From Sedimentimonas flavescens (GTDB taxonomy: Bacteria > Pseudomonadota > Alphaproteobacteria > Rhodobacterales > Rhodobacteraceae), in contig NZ_JAHVAI010000001.1 of assembly GCF_019264375.1 (NCBI RefSeq), positions 124,001 to 188,000 on the forward strand: a stretch of DNA of 64,000 nucleotides, given 5' to 3'. The position numbers and the translations under genes are program-made. Under the pieces are notes generated by a model. That model was not told where the DNA came from and made no database searches. It was given only the letters and a program-made list of their open reading frames with translations. Below are positions 9,001 to 16,784 of the stretch, piece by piece (positions within the stretch are counted from its first letter, which is position 1; every line of letters starts with the position of its first letter).

Positions 9001-9990
9001 TCAGTCGCCATCGGCCGAGTTGAACCCCACAGACACGCCAAGAAGCGCGCCAATCTCGGCCTCGGCGGCGGTGCGCGTGGCCTGGATGGCCTGTTGCAGG
9101 ATCTCAACCTTGAGCCGCCCCGACGGATCGGCAACGCCCGCAAAAGTCGGGTCATCGAGCTTGCCTGCAAGATCGAGCGCGCGGTCAAACGCGGCCTCGG
9201 TCTGCGGGATCTCACCCAGCCCCTGCGCAAGCGCCTCGGCCAGCGCCCGCAGCGCGGTCAGCGACAGGGTCACATTGCGCAGACTGCGCCCCGAGGCCAG
9301 CGCCTCGGCCCGTTCCGGGCGGGGCTTATCGAAGGTGCCAAGCGGGCGTCCGAGCCGCGTGTCTGCGTCGAACTCAAGCCCGGTGATCAACTGGGTGAAC
9401 AGCGCCTGCCGCCCTTCGGAGGCGGTCAGGAAACTCGCATTACCCTCGGCACCGGCGCTCAGCACCAGATCGGCGTAACCGCCCGTCCAGCCCGCCTCGG
9501 TCGTCGCGGCCATCGCGGCCAGATCCTGCGCCAGCGCCTTGCGAAGATCACAGACATAAGCATCGCTTATTTGCGCGCCTTCGCCATAAATCAGCCGCTC
9601 CAGCCCAAACAGCCCGCGCGCAGCGACCGAGGCCAGCGCCATGCCTTCGGGCGTCAGCAGGGCGGGGTCGGCCTTGGTCAGCATCGCCTCAAGCTGACGC
9701 CCGCCGATATCCTTGGGGTCGGGCCAATAGGCGATGGCCAGGGCGCGACCCTGCTCCTCTGCGGGACCCTTGCGCAGATGCGCGACCATCAGCCAGGCGT
9801 CGAAGGCGGCGTTCCATTCATCGCGCAGCCCCTCGGCCGTGCAGTCCTTTTGCGCAGCGACGGCCAGATCGGCCGTTGCCTTGGTAAAGGCGGCATAGCC
9901 CGGCAGGACGTGCTTGCCGATCGCTTCCGGCACATCGGCCACGGCGGGGGACGCAAGGGCCAGAAGGGCGACAACGGCGGGCAAACGCAT
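9001..9990 (-). CDS. Imelysin family (IPPA-like) periplasmic protein
   Basis: This 329-residue protein has a Sec signal peptide (MRLPAVVALLALASPAVA). The helical imelysin fold is recognisable, for example YWPDPKDIGG and ARGLFGLERLIYG. The family metal motif GxHxxE appears as GLFGLE, so the His is absent. This is common in the second imelysin-like member of the operon. The ATG at 9990 is preceded by GGAGAG and overlaps an upstream TGA as TGATG. That upstream frame ends AALIRYLESL, which resembles the tail of a DUF1111 oxidoreductase although the rest of that gene is missing. A role in iron uptake or binding is inferred from the family. Confidence 0.78.
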   Translation of the reverse strand: MRLPAVVALLALASPAVADVPEAIGKHVLPGYAAFTKATADLAVAAQKDCTAEGLRDEWNAAFDAWLMVAHLRKGPAEEQGRALAIAYWPDPKDIGGRQLEAMLTKADPALLTPEGMALASVAARGLFGLERLIYGEGAQISDAYVCDLRKALAQDLAAMAATTEAGWTGGYADLVLSAGAEGNASFLTASEGRQALFTQLITGLEFDADTRLGRPLGTFDKPRPERAEALASGRSLRNVTLSLTALRALAEALAQGLGEIPQTEAAFDRALDLAGKLDDPTFAGVADPSGRLKVEILQQAIQATRTAAEAEIGALLGVSVGFNSADGD

Positions 9991-10110
9991 CAGAGACTCT
10001 CCAGGTAGCGGATCAGGGCGGCGCGTATCGGGCGCCATCCGCGCGACCCTATCACGGGCAGGCTGGGCTTCGCCACCTTGCCACGGGACGGCCTCCGGTA
10101 ACGATCGCGC
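9991..10110 (-). pseudogene. Possible C-terminal remnant of a di-heme oxidoreductase (DUF1111)
   Basis: A frame that ends with TGA overlapping the imelysin ATG reads ...PIRAALIRYLESL. AALI-x-(F/Y)-L-x-(S/T)-L is what I would expect at the end of the cytochrome-c-peroxidase-like DUF1111 proteins that normally sit directly upstream of this imelysin/DUF1513 pair. Upstream of about 10025 the frame is low-complexity and has no CxxCH motif. I read this as a deletion breakpoint, but the matching tail is short and could be chance. Confidence 0.35.
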
Positions 10111-10383
10111 GCGCCCGTCATGCAGGTCGCTGACCGGGCCCCCGGCCTTTAGCCATGCCCCAGAGCGGCGCGCAGATTTTCATCTCCGGCCGGGTCGGCG
10201 GCCTTCACCTGATCGGACAGAGACTGGCCCGATACGGCTGCCTCGTTCATATCCTGCCTCAAAGCAGGAATTCGCGATGGCATCGCCGAATCGGAATGCC
10301 TCGGGCTGCTGACAGGGCGCGCGCAGCGACCCCGGCGGCACGCACGGCGCAGGGGTATTGTCCGAAGGCGCGGCGATCCGCGC

Positions 10384-10542
10384 CTAGACCGCCCCTTGCA
10401 GGGCCTGCGCGGTCGCGAGGCAGCCGGCAGAGCCTGCATGGAGCAGATCGGCGGGGGTATCCAGCACAGCACGGGCTTCAGGGTCTTCGACCAAGACCGG
10501 GCCGCTCAGCGCGATCAAAGCAGCCAGGGTCCGCGCGGACAT
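10384..10542 (-). CDS. Hypothetical small protein (52 aa), uncertain
   Basis: An ATG at 10542 opens a 52-codon frame ending at 10384 (MSARTLAALIALSGPVLVED...). The beginning is mildly hydrophobic, like a short signal peptide. The rest is Ala/Leu-rich with one Cys. No ribosome-binding site of note and no family are recognised. It lies alone in a 706-base gap between the imelysin gene and rpmG and may be the start of a decayed gene or chance. Confidence 0.25.
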   Translation of the reverse strand: MSARTLAALIALSGPVLVEDPEARAVLDTPADLLHAGSAGCLATAQALQGAV

Positions 10543-10645
10543 CTTTCATCGCGCGTTCCCGCTCAGGCAGTGCCACGGGACACCGGAGAAAACCCACTAG
10601 CTTCGTCAGAGCTTAGGATCTGATCTTCTTCTGCCGCGCAAAAGG

Positions 10646-10675
10646 AAAAGGCCGCACCTTCGGGTGCGGCCTTTT
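10646..10675 (-). terminator. Rho-independent terminator of rpmG
   Basis: The stem GGCCGCACC/GGTGCGGCC with a TTCG-type loop is flanked by A-rich and T-rich runs (AAAA...TTTT). It sits about 20 bases past the rpmG stop and is nearly symmetrical, so it could work on both strands. Confidence 0.85.
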
Positions 10676-10696
10676 AGACCCAAGGTCAGGAAGATC

Positions 10697-10864
10697 TTAC
10701 TTGATCTTGCCTTCCTTGTATTCGACGTGCTTGCGAACGACCGGATCGTATTTGTTCACGGTCATTTTTTCGGTCATGGTGCGGGCATTCTTCTTGGTCA
10801 CGTAGAAGTGCCCGGTGCCCGCCGTCGAGTTCAGACGGATCTTGATCGTCGTCGGCTTCGCCAT
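10697..10864 (-). CDS. rpmG: Large ribosomal subunit protein bL33
   Basis: This 55-residue ribosomal protein starts [18 protein letters not shown] and contains [18 protein letters not shown] and VRKHVEYKE, all characteristic of bL33. It has no cysteines, so it is the zinc-independent (C-minus) form. The ATG at 10864 is preceded by GGAGAA, and the coding end is followed by a strong terminator. It appears to be a single-gene transcription unit. Confidence 0.97.
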
Positions 10865-10981
10865 TGTCGTTCTCCTAGAGCCGGGCACTGTAGCCCGCTG
10901 AATTCCTTTGAAGCCCGCCTTTTAGCGAGGCGCGTTTCAGAGTCAACCTCCAAAGCGCGCCTTCGCCGAATTTATCGCGGC

Positions 10982-11692
10982 TCAGTGCGTCGGTTTGCCC
11001 ATCGCCTTGTGGATTTCCAGAACCTTGGAGGCCTCCAAACCCATCGCCGCCGCCAGATTCGCCAGATATTGTCTCTCGGCATCGGTATCGACCGAAATAG
11101 CCATCAGCGCGGCCGAATAGACCTGCGCCTTGGCGCTTTCACCCGCAGCCGCCGCCAGCCCCGCTACATCGATCGGCGCATCGAGTTCCGCCGCGACAAA
11201 GGCGATCTCTTCGTCCGAGGCATCCGACAGGTGATCCATGATCTTGGCGCGCTCGTCACGGTCGATCTCTCCATCGGCTTTGGCCGCCTGGATCATCGCG
11301 CGGATCATCAGCTTGGCCTGCTCTTCCATGACCGCGCTGCCCGGTGAGGCCGCCGACACAGCCCCGATCATGTCGCCAAGCCCCTTGGCACCCGCGGTCG
11401 CGGCTCCGGTCATCGCGGACATCAGATTGCCCAGTCCCGCCTCGGTCGCCTCGGTCGCGGCAACCGCCTGCGAGCCGAACTTGGCCACCATGTCGCGCAC
11501 GGCTTCCTTGCCACCCGGAACGCCCATCTTCTCGGCGAAATCGCCCATCTGGTCGGCCATGCCGCCCGGCTCGGCGGCACCGCGCATCGCCTCTTTCACG
11601 CCTTCCATGCCACCGATCTTGCGGAACTTGTCGACCCCGCGCGCCGCGGCGAACCCAACGGCCAGCGTGGCCAGCGTCTTCACGAAACTCAT
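10982..11692 (-). CDS. DUF533 / TerB-like domain protein
   Basis: This 236-residue protein has a short hydrophobic N-terminus (VKTLATLAVGFAAARG), a Gly/Ala/Met-rich linker (residues about 25-120) and a C-terminal helical domain of about 110 residues. That domain has the DUF533/TerB-like pattern MIQAAKADGEIDRDERAKI, where the acidic residues resemble those of the tellurite-resistance TerB fold. DUF533 proteins (YebE-like) are inner-membrane-associated and of unknown function. It is probably monocistronic. Confidence 0.75.
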   Translation of the reverse strand: MSFVKTLATLAVGFAAARGVDKFRKIGGMEGVKEAMRGAAEPGGMADQMGDFAEKMGVPGGKEAVRDMVAKFGSQAVAATEATEAGLGNLMSAMTGAATAGAKGLGDMIGAVSAASPGSAVMEEQAKLMIRAMIQAAKADGEIDRDERAKIMDHLSDASDEEIAFVAAELDAPIDVAGLAAAAGESAKAQVYSAALMAISVDTDAERQYLANLAAAMGLEASKVLEIHKAMGKPTH

Positions 11693-11802
11693 CCTAACAC
11701 CCCCGGTTGTTCAGGTTCGCGAATAGTGCGGCCAAAGACCCATTCTACCAAAGGTTTTTTCGCCACAGGGACGAATGGCCGCGATGGGCGGAGGGAAGAA
11801 TT

Positions 11803-12200
11803 TGCGCGGATGGCCTGTAAGCCGGATTTTGTCCGGGGTTGCCCCCTGGATGACCATTCCTCTGGCCCTGCGGTTGCCCGCAGGATCTAGCCGCCAACCC
11901 GGACCACTCGGGGCGAAGCTCCCCTGCCGCGAGCGGCGCGTGGTCCCTATTCGGCGTTGCTCCCGGTGGGGCTTGCCGTGCCGGTCCGGTTACCCGTCCC
12001 GCGGTGGGCTCTTACCCCACCGTTTCACCCTTACCCTGCAAGCAGGGCGGTCTCTTCTCTGTGGCGCTTTCCCTAGGGTTTCCCCCGCCGGGCGTTACCC
12101 GGCACCGCCGCTTCATGGAGTCCGGACTTTCCTCGACCCCCCAGCTATCCGCGAAACGCGGAGCTATGGGCAGCCGCGGTCATCCAGCCATCCGCGCGCA
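11803..12200 (-). ncRNA. rnpB: RNase P RNA, class A (alphaproteobacterial)
   Basis: On the minus strand the conserved CR-I segment GAGGAAAGTCCGGACTCC lies at about 12118-12136. The 3' end has the universal ACAAAATCCGGCTTACAGG (about 11815-11834). The ends pair to form P1 (GCGCGGATGGC at about 12189-12199 with GCCATCCGCGC at about 11804-11814). The length of about 398 nt fits a bacterial type A RNA. This is the catalytic RNA that processes tRNA 5' ends. It lies between the DUF533 gene and the amidase gene. The exact ends are estimated from P1. Confidence 0.95.
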
Positions 12201-12235
12201 GCCCAGATAGGCCCGGACGGCCTTCGCGTCAATCG

Positions 12236-12916
12236 CTAGCAGGCACGCCACTGATCGCCGTCATCGCCATAGAGCGCCGCCAGCGCCGCGACCATCGCCA
12301 TATCGGCGCCATCGAGCGGCCCGTCATGGCGCGGCCGGAAGCGCAGCCGGAAGGCCTGCAAGAGCTGCGAGGGCGGCACATCGGGGTAACCGAAGGCCTG
12401 CGCCAGCGCCGCAAACACCTGCGGATCGGGGGGCAGCTGCGGCCCTGCCTCGGGCCAGACCGCCAGCCCTTGCAACGCCAGCCTGCGCCAATCGAAGCGC
12501 GGCCCCGGATCGGCCTTGCGGTCGGGCGCCATGTCGGAATGGGCGATCACGCCCTCGGGGCCAATGCTCCAGCGCGCCATGATCCCGGGCAAGAGGGCCT
12601 CAAGCGCGGCCATCTGCGGCTCGGGGAAAGGCGCATCCCCGGTATTCGCCAGTTCGATCCCGATCGAGCGGGAGTTCACATCCCCCTGCCCACGCCAGGC
12701 CCCGGCACCCGCATGCCAGGCCCGCGCAGCCTCATCCACCAGTTGCTCGGCCCGGCCATCCTCGGCGATCAGCCAATGGGCCGAGACCTCGGCCACCGGG
12801 TCGCACAGGCGCGCCCGCGCCTCGGCGCAACTGCGCATGGCGGTGTAATGGATCACGATCAGTTCCGGGCGCAAACCGCCCCTGCGCTCGCCGAAATTGG
12901 GCGAGGGCAGCGTCAC
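12236..12916 (-). CDS. N-acetylmuramoyl-L-alanine amidase, AmpD-like
   Basis: This protein of about 226 residues carries an Amidase_2 (PGRP-like) zinc domain. The zinc ligands are visible: H in VIHYTA, H in IAHSDMAPDRKADPG, and the Asp of the same KADPG motif. I place the start at a GTG (12916) overlapping the stop of the upstream lipoprotein gene as GTGA. This gives MTLPSPNFGERRGG, a typical AmpD beginning. There is no signal peptide, so it is probably cytoplasmic and recycles anhydro-muropeptides. A C-terminal extension of about 60 residues resembles a peptidoglycan-binding-like helical segment. Confidence 0.85.
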   Translation of the reverse strand: MTLPSPNFGERRGGLRPELIVIHYTAMRSCAEARARLCDPVAEVSAHWLIAEDGRAEQLVDEAARAWHAGAGAWRGQGDVNSRSIGIELANTGDAPFPEPQMAALEALLPGIMARWSIGPEGVIAHSDMAPDRKADPGPRFDWRRLALQGLAVWPEAGPQLPPDPQVFAALAQAFGYPDVPPSQLLQAFRLRFRPRHDGPLDGADMAMVAALAALYGDDGDQWRAC

Positions 12917-13596
12917 TGGCGCGCGGCCTGGAACGGGCGCGGGTCCCATCCGCAGGCAAAGCCGTCGCCATCGGGATCAAGGTTGAGCGAATCCTTCTGC
13001 GGCCCGCCCTTCTCAAGGAACGCCATCTGCGCCAGATCCGGCGAGATATACTTGGCGCAGGCCTTGCCGGAATCAGTCAGGTGGAAGCCGCCGCGCTCGT
13101 ATATCTGCTGGCCCATCCCGTTCGTTGCCGACAGCGCATAGGCCGCAAGGTTCGGACCGGCCGAGCCCTGCACCACGGGCGCGGGCACCGGGGCGGCGGG
13201 CGCCACGGCCGCGGCAGGCTGCACCGGGGTCGGCGAGGTCGCGGCCAGCGTCGCCAGCGCCTCTTGTCCGAGGGATTGGTCAGCACCCGAAGCAGGCGTC
13301 GCGACGGCTGCGGAGGGCACAGCGGCGCCGGGCTGGATCGCGCTCGGCACCAGCGCCGAAAGCGGCGCCGAGCCATAGCCGTTGTTCGCCGTAACCGGAG
13401 CCGCCGCCGTCACCACCGGCTGCGCAGGCGCGATCTGTGGAGCAGGAATGGCCGCCTGACGCTGCCCCACCAGTTCGGCCTCGCGGCGCGCCAGATACGC
13501 CCCGTAATCGCCAAAGCCGACCCCAGTCGTGCCGGGCCCGGTCGGAGTGCACGCCATCAGCGCCAGCGCAGGCAATGCAAGAACGAGGATTTTCAT
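12913..13596 (-). CDS. Lipoprotein with C-terminal excalibur-like calcium motif
   Basis: This 227-residue protein has a lipobox (LALMAC) at residues 12-17. A Pro/Ala-rich linker of about 110 residues follows. The conserved C-terminal part (about 165-222) contains a Cys in KACAKY and the excalibur-type DPDGDGFACGWDP. Excalibur motifs bind calcium and occur in cell-surface proteins. The gene overlaps the amidase start by 4 bases, which suggests a joint role at the peptidoglycan. The function itself is unknown. Confidence 0.75.
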   Translation of the reverse strand: MKILVLALPALALMACTPTGPGTTGVGFGDYGAYLARREAELVGQRQAAIPAPQIAPAQPVVTAAAPVTANNGYGSAPLSALVPSAIQPGAAVPSAAVATPASGADQSLGQEALATLAATSPTPVQPAAAVAPAAPVPAPVVQGSAGPNLAAYALSATNGMGQQIYERGGFHLTDSGKACAKYISPDLAQMAFLEKGGPQKDSLNLDPDGDGFACGWDPRPFQAARQ

Positions 13597-13608
13597 CGGC
13601 TTACTCCG

Positions 13609-15087
13609 TTACCACCACTTGTCGGGCTTGGCCGCGAAGCCGACCGCCTTCTCAAGCACATAGGCATGATTGAGCAGATCGCCCTCAGCCCAGGGCCGGC
13701 CGATCAGTTGCAGACCTAGCGGGAGACCCTTGGAATCGAGCCCCGCCGGAACCGAGATGCCAGGCAGACCCGCCAGGTTCACCGTCACGGTAAACACGTC
13801 GTTGAGATACATCTCGACCGGATCGGCATCCTTCATCTCACCCAGACCGAAGGCCGACGACGGCGTCGCGGGCGTCAGGATCGCGTCGATCCCGTCGGCG
13901 AAGGCGATCTCGAAGTCGCGCTTGATCAGGGCGCGCACCTTGCGGGCGCGGTTGTAATAGGCGTCGTAGAAGCCCGCCGAGAGCACATAGGTGCCGATCA
14001 TGATGCGGCGCTGCACCTCGGGGCCGAAGCCCTCGGCGCGGGTTTTTTCATACATCTCGACGATGCCGTCGCCCGCCCCCAGCTTGGCGCGGTGGCCGTA
14101 ACGCACGCCATCATAACGCGCGAGGTTCGACGAGGCTTCCGCCGGCGCGATCACGTAATACGCGGGCAGCGCGTATTTGGTATGCGGCAGCGAGATGTCG
14201 ACGATCTCGGCGCCCGCATCGCGCAGCATGGCGCTGCCATCTTCCCAGATCTTGGCGATCTCGGCGGGCATGCCGTCCATGCGGTATTCACGCGGAATGC
14301 CGATCTTCTTGCCGCGAATGTCGCCGGTCAGCGCCGCTTCGAAATTCGGCACCGGAATATCGGCCGAGGTCGAATCCTTGGCATCGACCGAGGCCATCGC
14401 CTCAAGCATGATCGCCGCGTCGCGCACCGACTTGGTCATCGGACCGGCCTGATCGAGCGAGGAGGCAAAGGCCACCACACCCCAACGCGACACACGCCCG
14501 TAGGTCGGCTTGATACCGACGATGCCGGTGAAGGCCGCGGGCTGACGGATCGAGCCGCCGGTATCCGTGCCGGTCGCCGCAAGGCAGAGATCCGCCGCAA
14601 CCGCCGCAGCCGAGCCGCCCGAGGAGCCGCCGGGTGTCAGCTTGCGATCATCGACCTTCCAAGGGTTCACGACCGGGCCGTAGCAGGCTGTCTCGTTCGA
14701 CGAACCCATGGCGAATTCGTCCATGCTGAGCTTGCCCAGCATGACCGCGCCCGCATCCCACAGGTTCTGCGTGACGGTCGATTCATACTCGGGCTTGAAC
14801 CCCTTGAGGATGTTCGAGGCTGCTTGCGAGGCCACGCCCGTGGTGCAGAACAGATCCTTGATCCCCAGCGGGATGCCGCACATCGCGGGCGCGTCGCCGG
14901 CCTTGATGCGCGCATCGGCGGCCTTGGCCTGATCCAGTGCGATCTCGGGGGTCTTGGCGCAATAGGCGTTCAGGACGCCCGCGCCTTCGATGGCCGCAAG
15001 GCAGCTTTCGGTGATCTCGACCGAGGTCACATCGCCCTTGCGCAGCGCGTCGCGGGCATCGGCGATCGTCAGTTTGTTCAGGCTCAT
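13609..15087 (-). CDS. gatA: Asp-tRNA(Asn)/Glu-tRNA(Gln) amidotransferase subunit A
   Basis: This 492-residue amidase subunit releases ammonia from glutamine for transamidation of Glu-tRNA(Gln) and/or Asp-tRNA(Asn). The amidase-signature Ser-cisSer-Lys triad is visible: the Lys in [10 protein letters not shown], then [16 protein letters not shown] and [12 protein letters not shown]. The length equals that of the family. Its start overlaps the gatC stop (ATGA), so GatC and GatA are coupled. gatB is not in the window, which is common in alphaproteobacteria. Confidence 0.97.
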   Translation of the reverse strand: MSLNKLTIADARDALRKGDVTSVEITESCLAAIEGAGVLNAYCAKTPEIALDQAKAADARIKAGDAPAMCGIPLGIKDLFCTTGVASQAASNILKGFKPEYESTVTQNLWDAGAVMLGKLSMDEFAMGSSNETACYGPVVNPWKVDDRKLTPGGSSGGSAAAVAADLCLAATGTDTGGSIRQPAAFTGIVGIKPTYGRVSRWGVVAFASSLDQAGPMTKSVRDAAIMLEAMASVDAKDSTSADIPVPNFEAALTGDIRGKKIGIPREYRMDGMPAEIAKIWEDGSAMLRDAGAEIVDISLPHTKYALPAYYVIAPAEASSNLARYDGVRYGHRAKLGAGDGIVEMYEKTRAEGFGPEVQRRIMIGTYVLSAGFYDAYYNRARKVRALIKRDFEIAFADGIDAILTPATPSSAFGLGEMKDADPVEMYLNDVFTVTVNLAGLPGISVPAGLDSKGLPLGLQLIGRPWAEGDLLNHAYVLEKAVGFAAKPDKWW

Positions 15088-15371
15088 TCGACCACCTTCG
15101 GCACGGCAAAGAAGCCCTCGCGGGCGTCGGGGGCGTTCTTGAGGATCTTGTCCTGATAGCCGCCGTCGGTCACCACGTCCTCGCGGCGCTTGAGACGCAT
15201 CGGCGTCACCGAGGTCATCGGTTCGATCCCCTCCACGTCAACTTCGTTGAGCTGCTCCATGAAGGTCAGAATGCCACTCAGCTGCCCGGCAAGTTTGGGC
15301 AGATCCTCTTCGGCCACGGCAATGCGCGCCAGATGCGCCACCTTGCGGGCGGTGTCGATGTCAATGGACAT
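15084..15371 (-). CDS. gatC: Asp-tRNA(Asn)/Glu-tRNA(Gln) amidotransferase subunit C
   Basis: This 95-residue protein starts [19 protein letters not shown], the standard GatC beginning. It has the L-x-x-I-L-x-F-M-x-Q-L-x-x-V-D motif around residues 32-46 and [17 protein letters not shown] towards the end. GatC wraps around GatA and GatB and stabilises the complex. It is the first gene of gatCA and is divergent from the UPF0173 hydrolase gene. Confidence 0.96.
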   Translation of the reverse strand: MSIDIDTARKVAHLARIAVAEEDLPKLAGQLSGILTFMEQLNEVDVEGIEPMTSVTPMRLKRREDVVTDGGYQDKILKNAPDAREGFFAVPKVVE

Positions 15372-15482
15372 AGGGGTCTCCGATTGTCTTGGGCCGGGTT
15401 TAGCGCCCATGGCCCCGGCTTTCAAGCGCGCTTGCCGGGCGCGGTTGCGACGCCTATCTGGGGCAAAACAGCGGAGGATGCG

Positions 15483-16175
15483 ATGAAACTCACTTGGCTC
15501 GGCCATTCCGGCTTCCGGCTGGAAATCGAAAACGCGGTTATCCTGATCGACCCGTGGCTGAGCGGGAACCCGGTCTTTCCCGCCGAAAAGCGCGCCGAGG
15601 CCATCGCGGGCGCGACCCATGTTCTGCTGACGCATGGCCATGGCGACCATTCGGGCGACACGCTGGCCATCGCGAAAGAGCTGAATATCCCGGTCGTCGG
15701 GATCTATGATCTCGTGTCCTGGTGGCAAGAGACGCAGGGCATCGCGGGCGTGGGCTTCAACAAAGGCGGCACGGTCGATCTGGGCGGCGCGAAGGTCACC
15801 ATGGTGCCGGCGGCGCATTCCTCCTCGGTCGGCGGGCCGAACGGGCCGCTCTATGCGGGGGGCGAGGCGGGCTACATGATCGCGGGCGAGGGCCACACGA
15901 TCTATGTCAGCGGCGATACCACGATCATGGCCGATATGGGCTGGATGGGCGAGTATCACGCGCCCGACATCGGCATTCTCTGCACGGGTGGGCATTTCAC
16001 CATGGACATGAAGGCCGCCGCATGGGCCGCGAAGAAATACTTCGACTTCAAGACGGTGATCCCGTGCCATTACCGCACCTTCCCGCTGCTCGAACAATCC
16101 GCCGATGCACTGACGGCGGGCCTGCCGGGCGTTCAGGTGATCGAGCCGCAGGTGATGCGAGCGATCATCCTCTAG
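15483..16175 (+). CDS. UPF0173 metal-dependent hydrolase (metallo-beta-lactamase fold)
   Basis: This 230-residue protein starts [14 protein letters not shown] and contains the metallo-beta-lactamase motif [10 protein letters not shown] (residues about 50-59). Further metal-ligand regions are [19 protein letters not shown] and a C-terminal PCHYRTFP. This is the L-ascorbate-6-phosphate-lactonase-like UPF0173 family, cytoplasmic and with no confirmed substrate. The ATG at 15483 follows GGAGGATGCG, which serves as ribosome-binding site. It is convergent with tadA. Confidence 0.9.
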   Translation: MKLTWLGHSGFRLEIENAVILIDPWLSGNPVFPAEKRAEAIAGATHVLLTHGHGDHSGDTLAIAKELNIPVVGIYDLVSWWQETQGIAGVGFNKGGTVDLGGAKVTMVPAAHSSSVGGPNGPLYAGGEAGYMIAGEGHTIYVSGDTTIMADMGWMGEYHAPDIGILCTGGHFTMDMKAAAWAAKKYFDFKTVIPCHYRTFPLLEQSADALTAGLPGVQVIEPQVMRAIIL

Positions 16176-16211
16176 CCAGGGGGATTACCTTGCCGCGAAT
16201 CGCGTAAGGGA

Positions 16212-16661
16212 TCAGCGCCGTGCGGCGAAGAAGTCCTTGAGCATCCGTTCAGCTTCGGACGCGCCGATGCCGTCATAGACCTCGGGGACATGGTGGCATT
16301 GCGGATGCGCAAAGACGCGCGGCCCCTGTGCCACGCCGCCCGACTTGGGATCGGCCGCGCCATAGTAAAGCCGCGCGATCCGGGCCTGCGAGATCGCCGA
16401 GGCGCACATCGGGCAAGGTTCAAGCGTGACGTAAAGGTCGTGCCCCGGCAAACGCTCCGACCCTGCCGCCGCGCAGGCCATGCGCATCGCGAGGATCTCG
16501 GCATGGGCTGTGGGGTCCGACAGCTCGCGCGTGCGGTTCCCGGCACGCCCGACGACCTCACCCGCGGGCGAGATCACCACGGCGCCCACCGGCACCTCGC
16601 CGCGACCGGCGGCGGCGCGCGCCTCCTCCAGCGCCAGATGCATATGCGATATGAACTCCAT
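16212..16661 (-). CDS. tadA: tRNA-specific adenosine(34) deaminase
   Basis: This 149-residue enzyme converts A34 to inosine in the tRNA-Arg(ACG) anticodon. The zinc motif HAE (in DPTAHAEILAM) with its catalytic Glu and the PCPMC motif (EPCPMCASAISQAR) are present. I chose the ATG at 16661 (MEFISHMHLALEEA), which matches the family N-terminus. An ATG at 16676 adds five residues and cannot be excluded, since neither has a strong ribosome-binding site. It is divergent from rluB with 123 bases between them. Confidence 0.94.
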   Translation of the reverse strand: MEFISHMHLALEEARAAAGRGEVPVGAVVISPAGEVVGRAGNRTRELSDPTAHAEILAMRMACAAAGSERLPGHDLYVTLEPCPMCASAISQARIARLYYGAADPKSGGVAQGPRVFAHPQCHHVPEVYDGIGASEAERMLKDFFAARR

Positions 16662-16784
16662 GCCGAACACATGCATATGATCGCGCCGCCGCGCAAGGCG
16701 CTTCCCAAGCGCCAAGGGATCGGTTAGAGGGGCGGCTTGCGCCCGAGACCTCCGCGCGCCCATTCCCTTAGAAGGACGACATCG

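Noticed and set aside
10149-10472. Minus-strand frame ending MNEAAVSGQSLSDQVKAA..., considered as a chemoreceptor remnant
   Set aside because: The similarity is too short and the upstream part is Arg/Pro noise, so it is not supportable.
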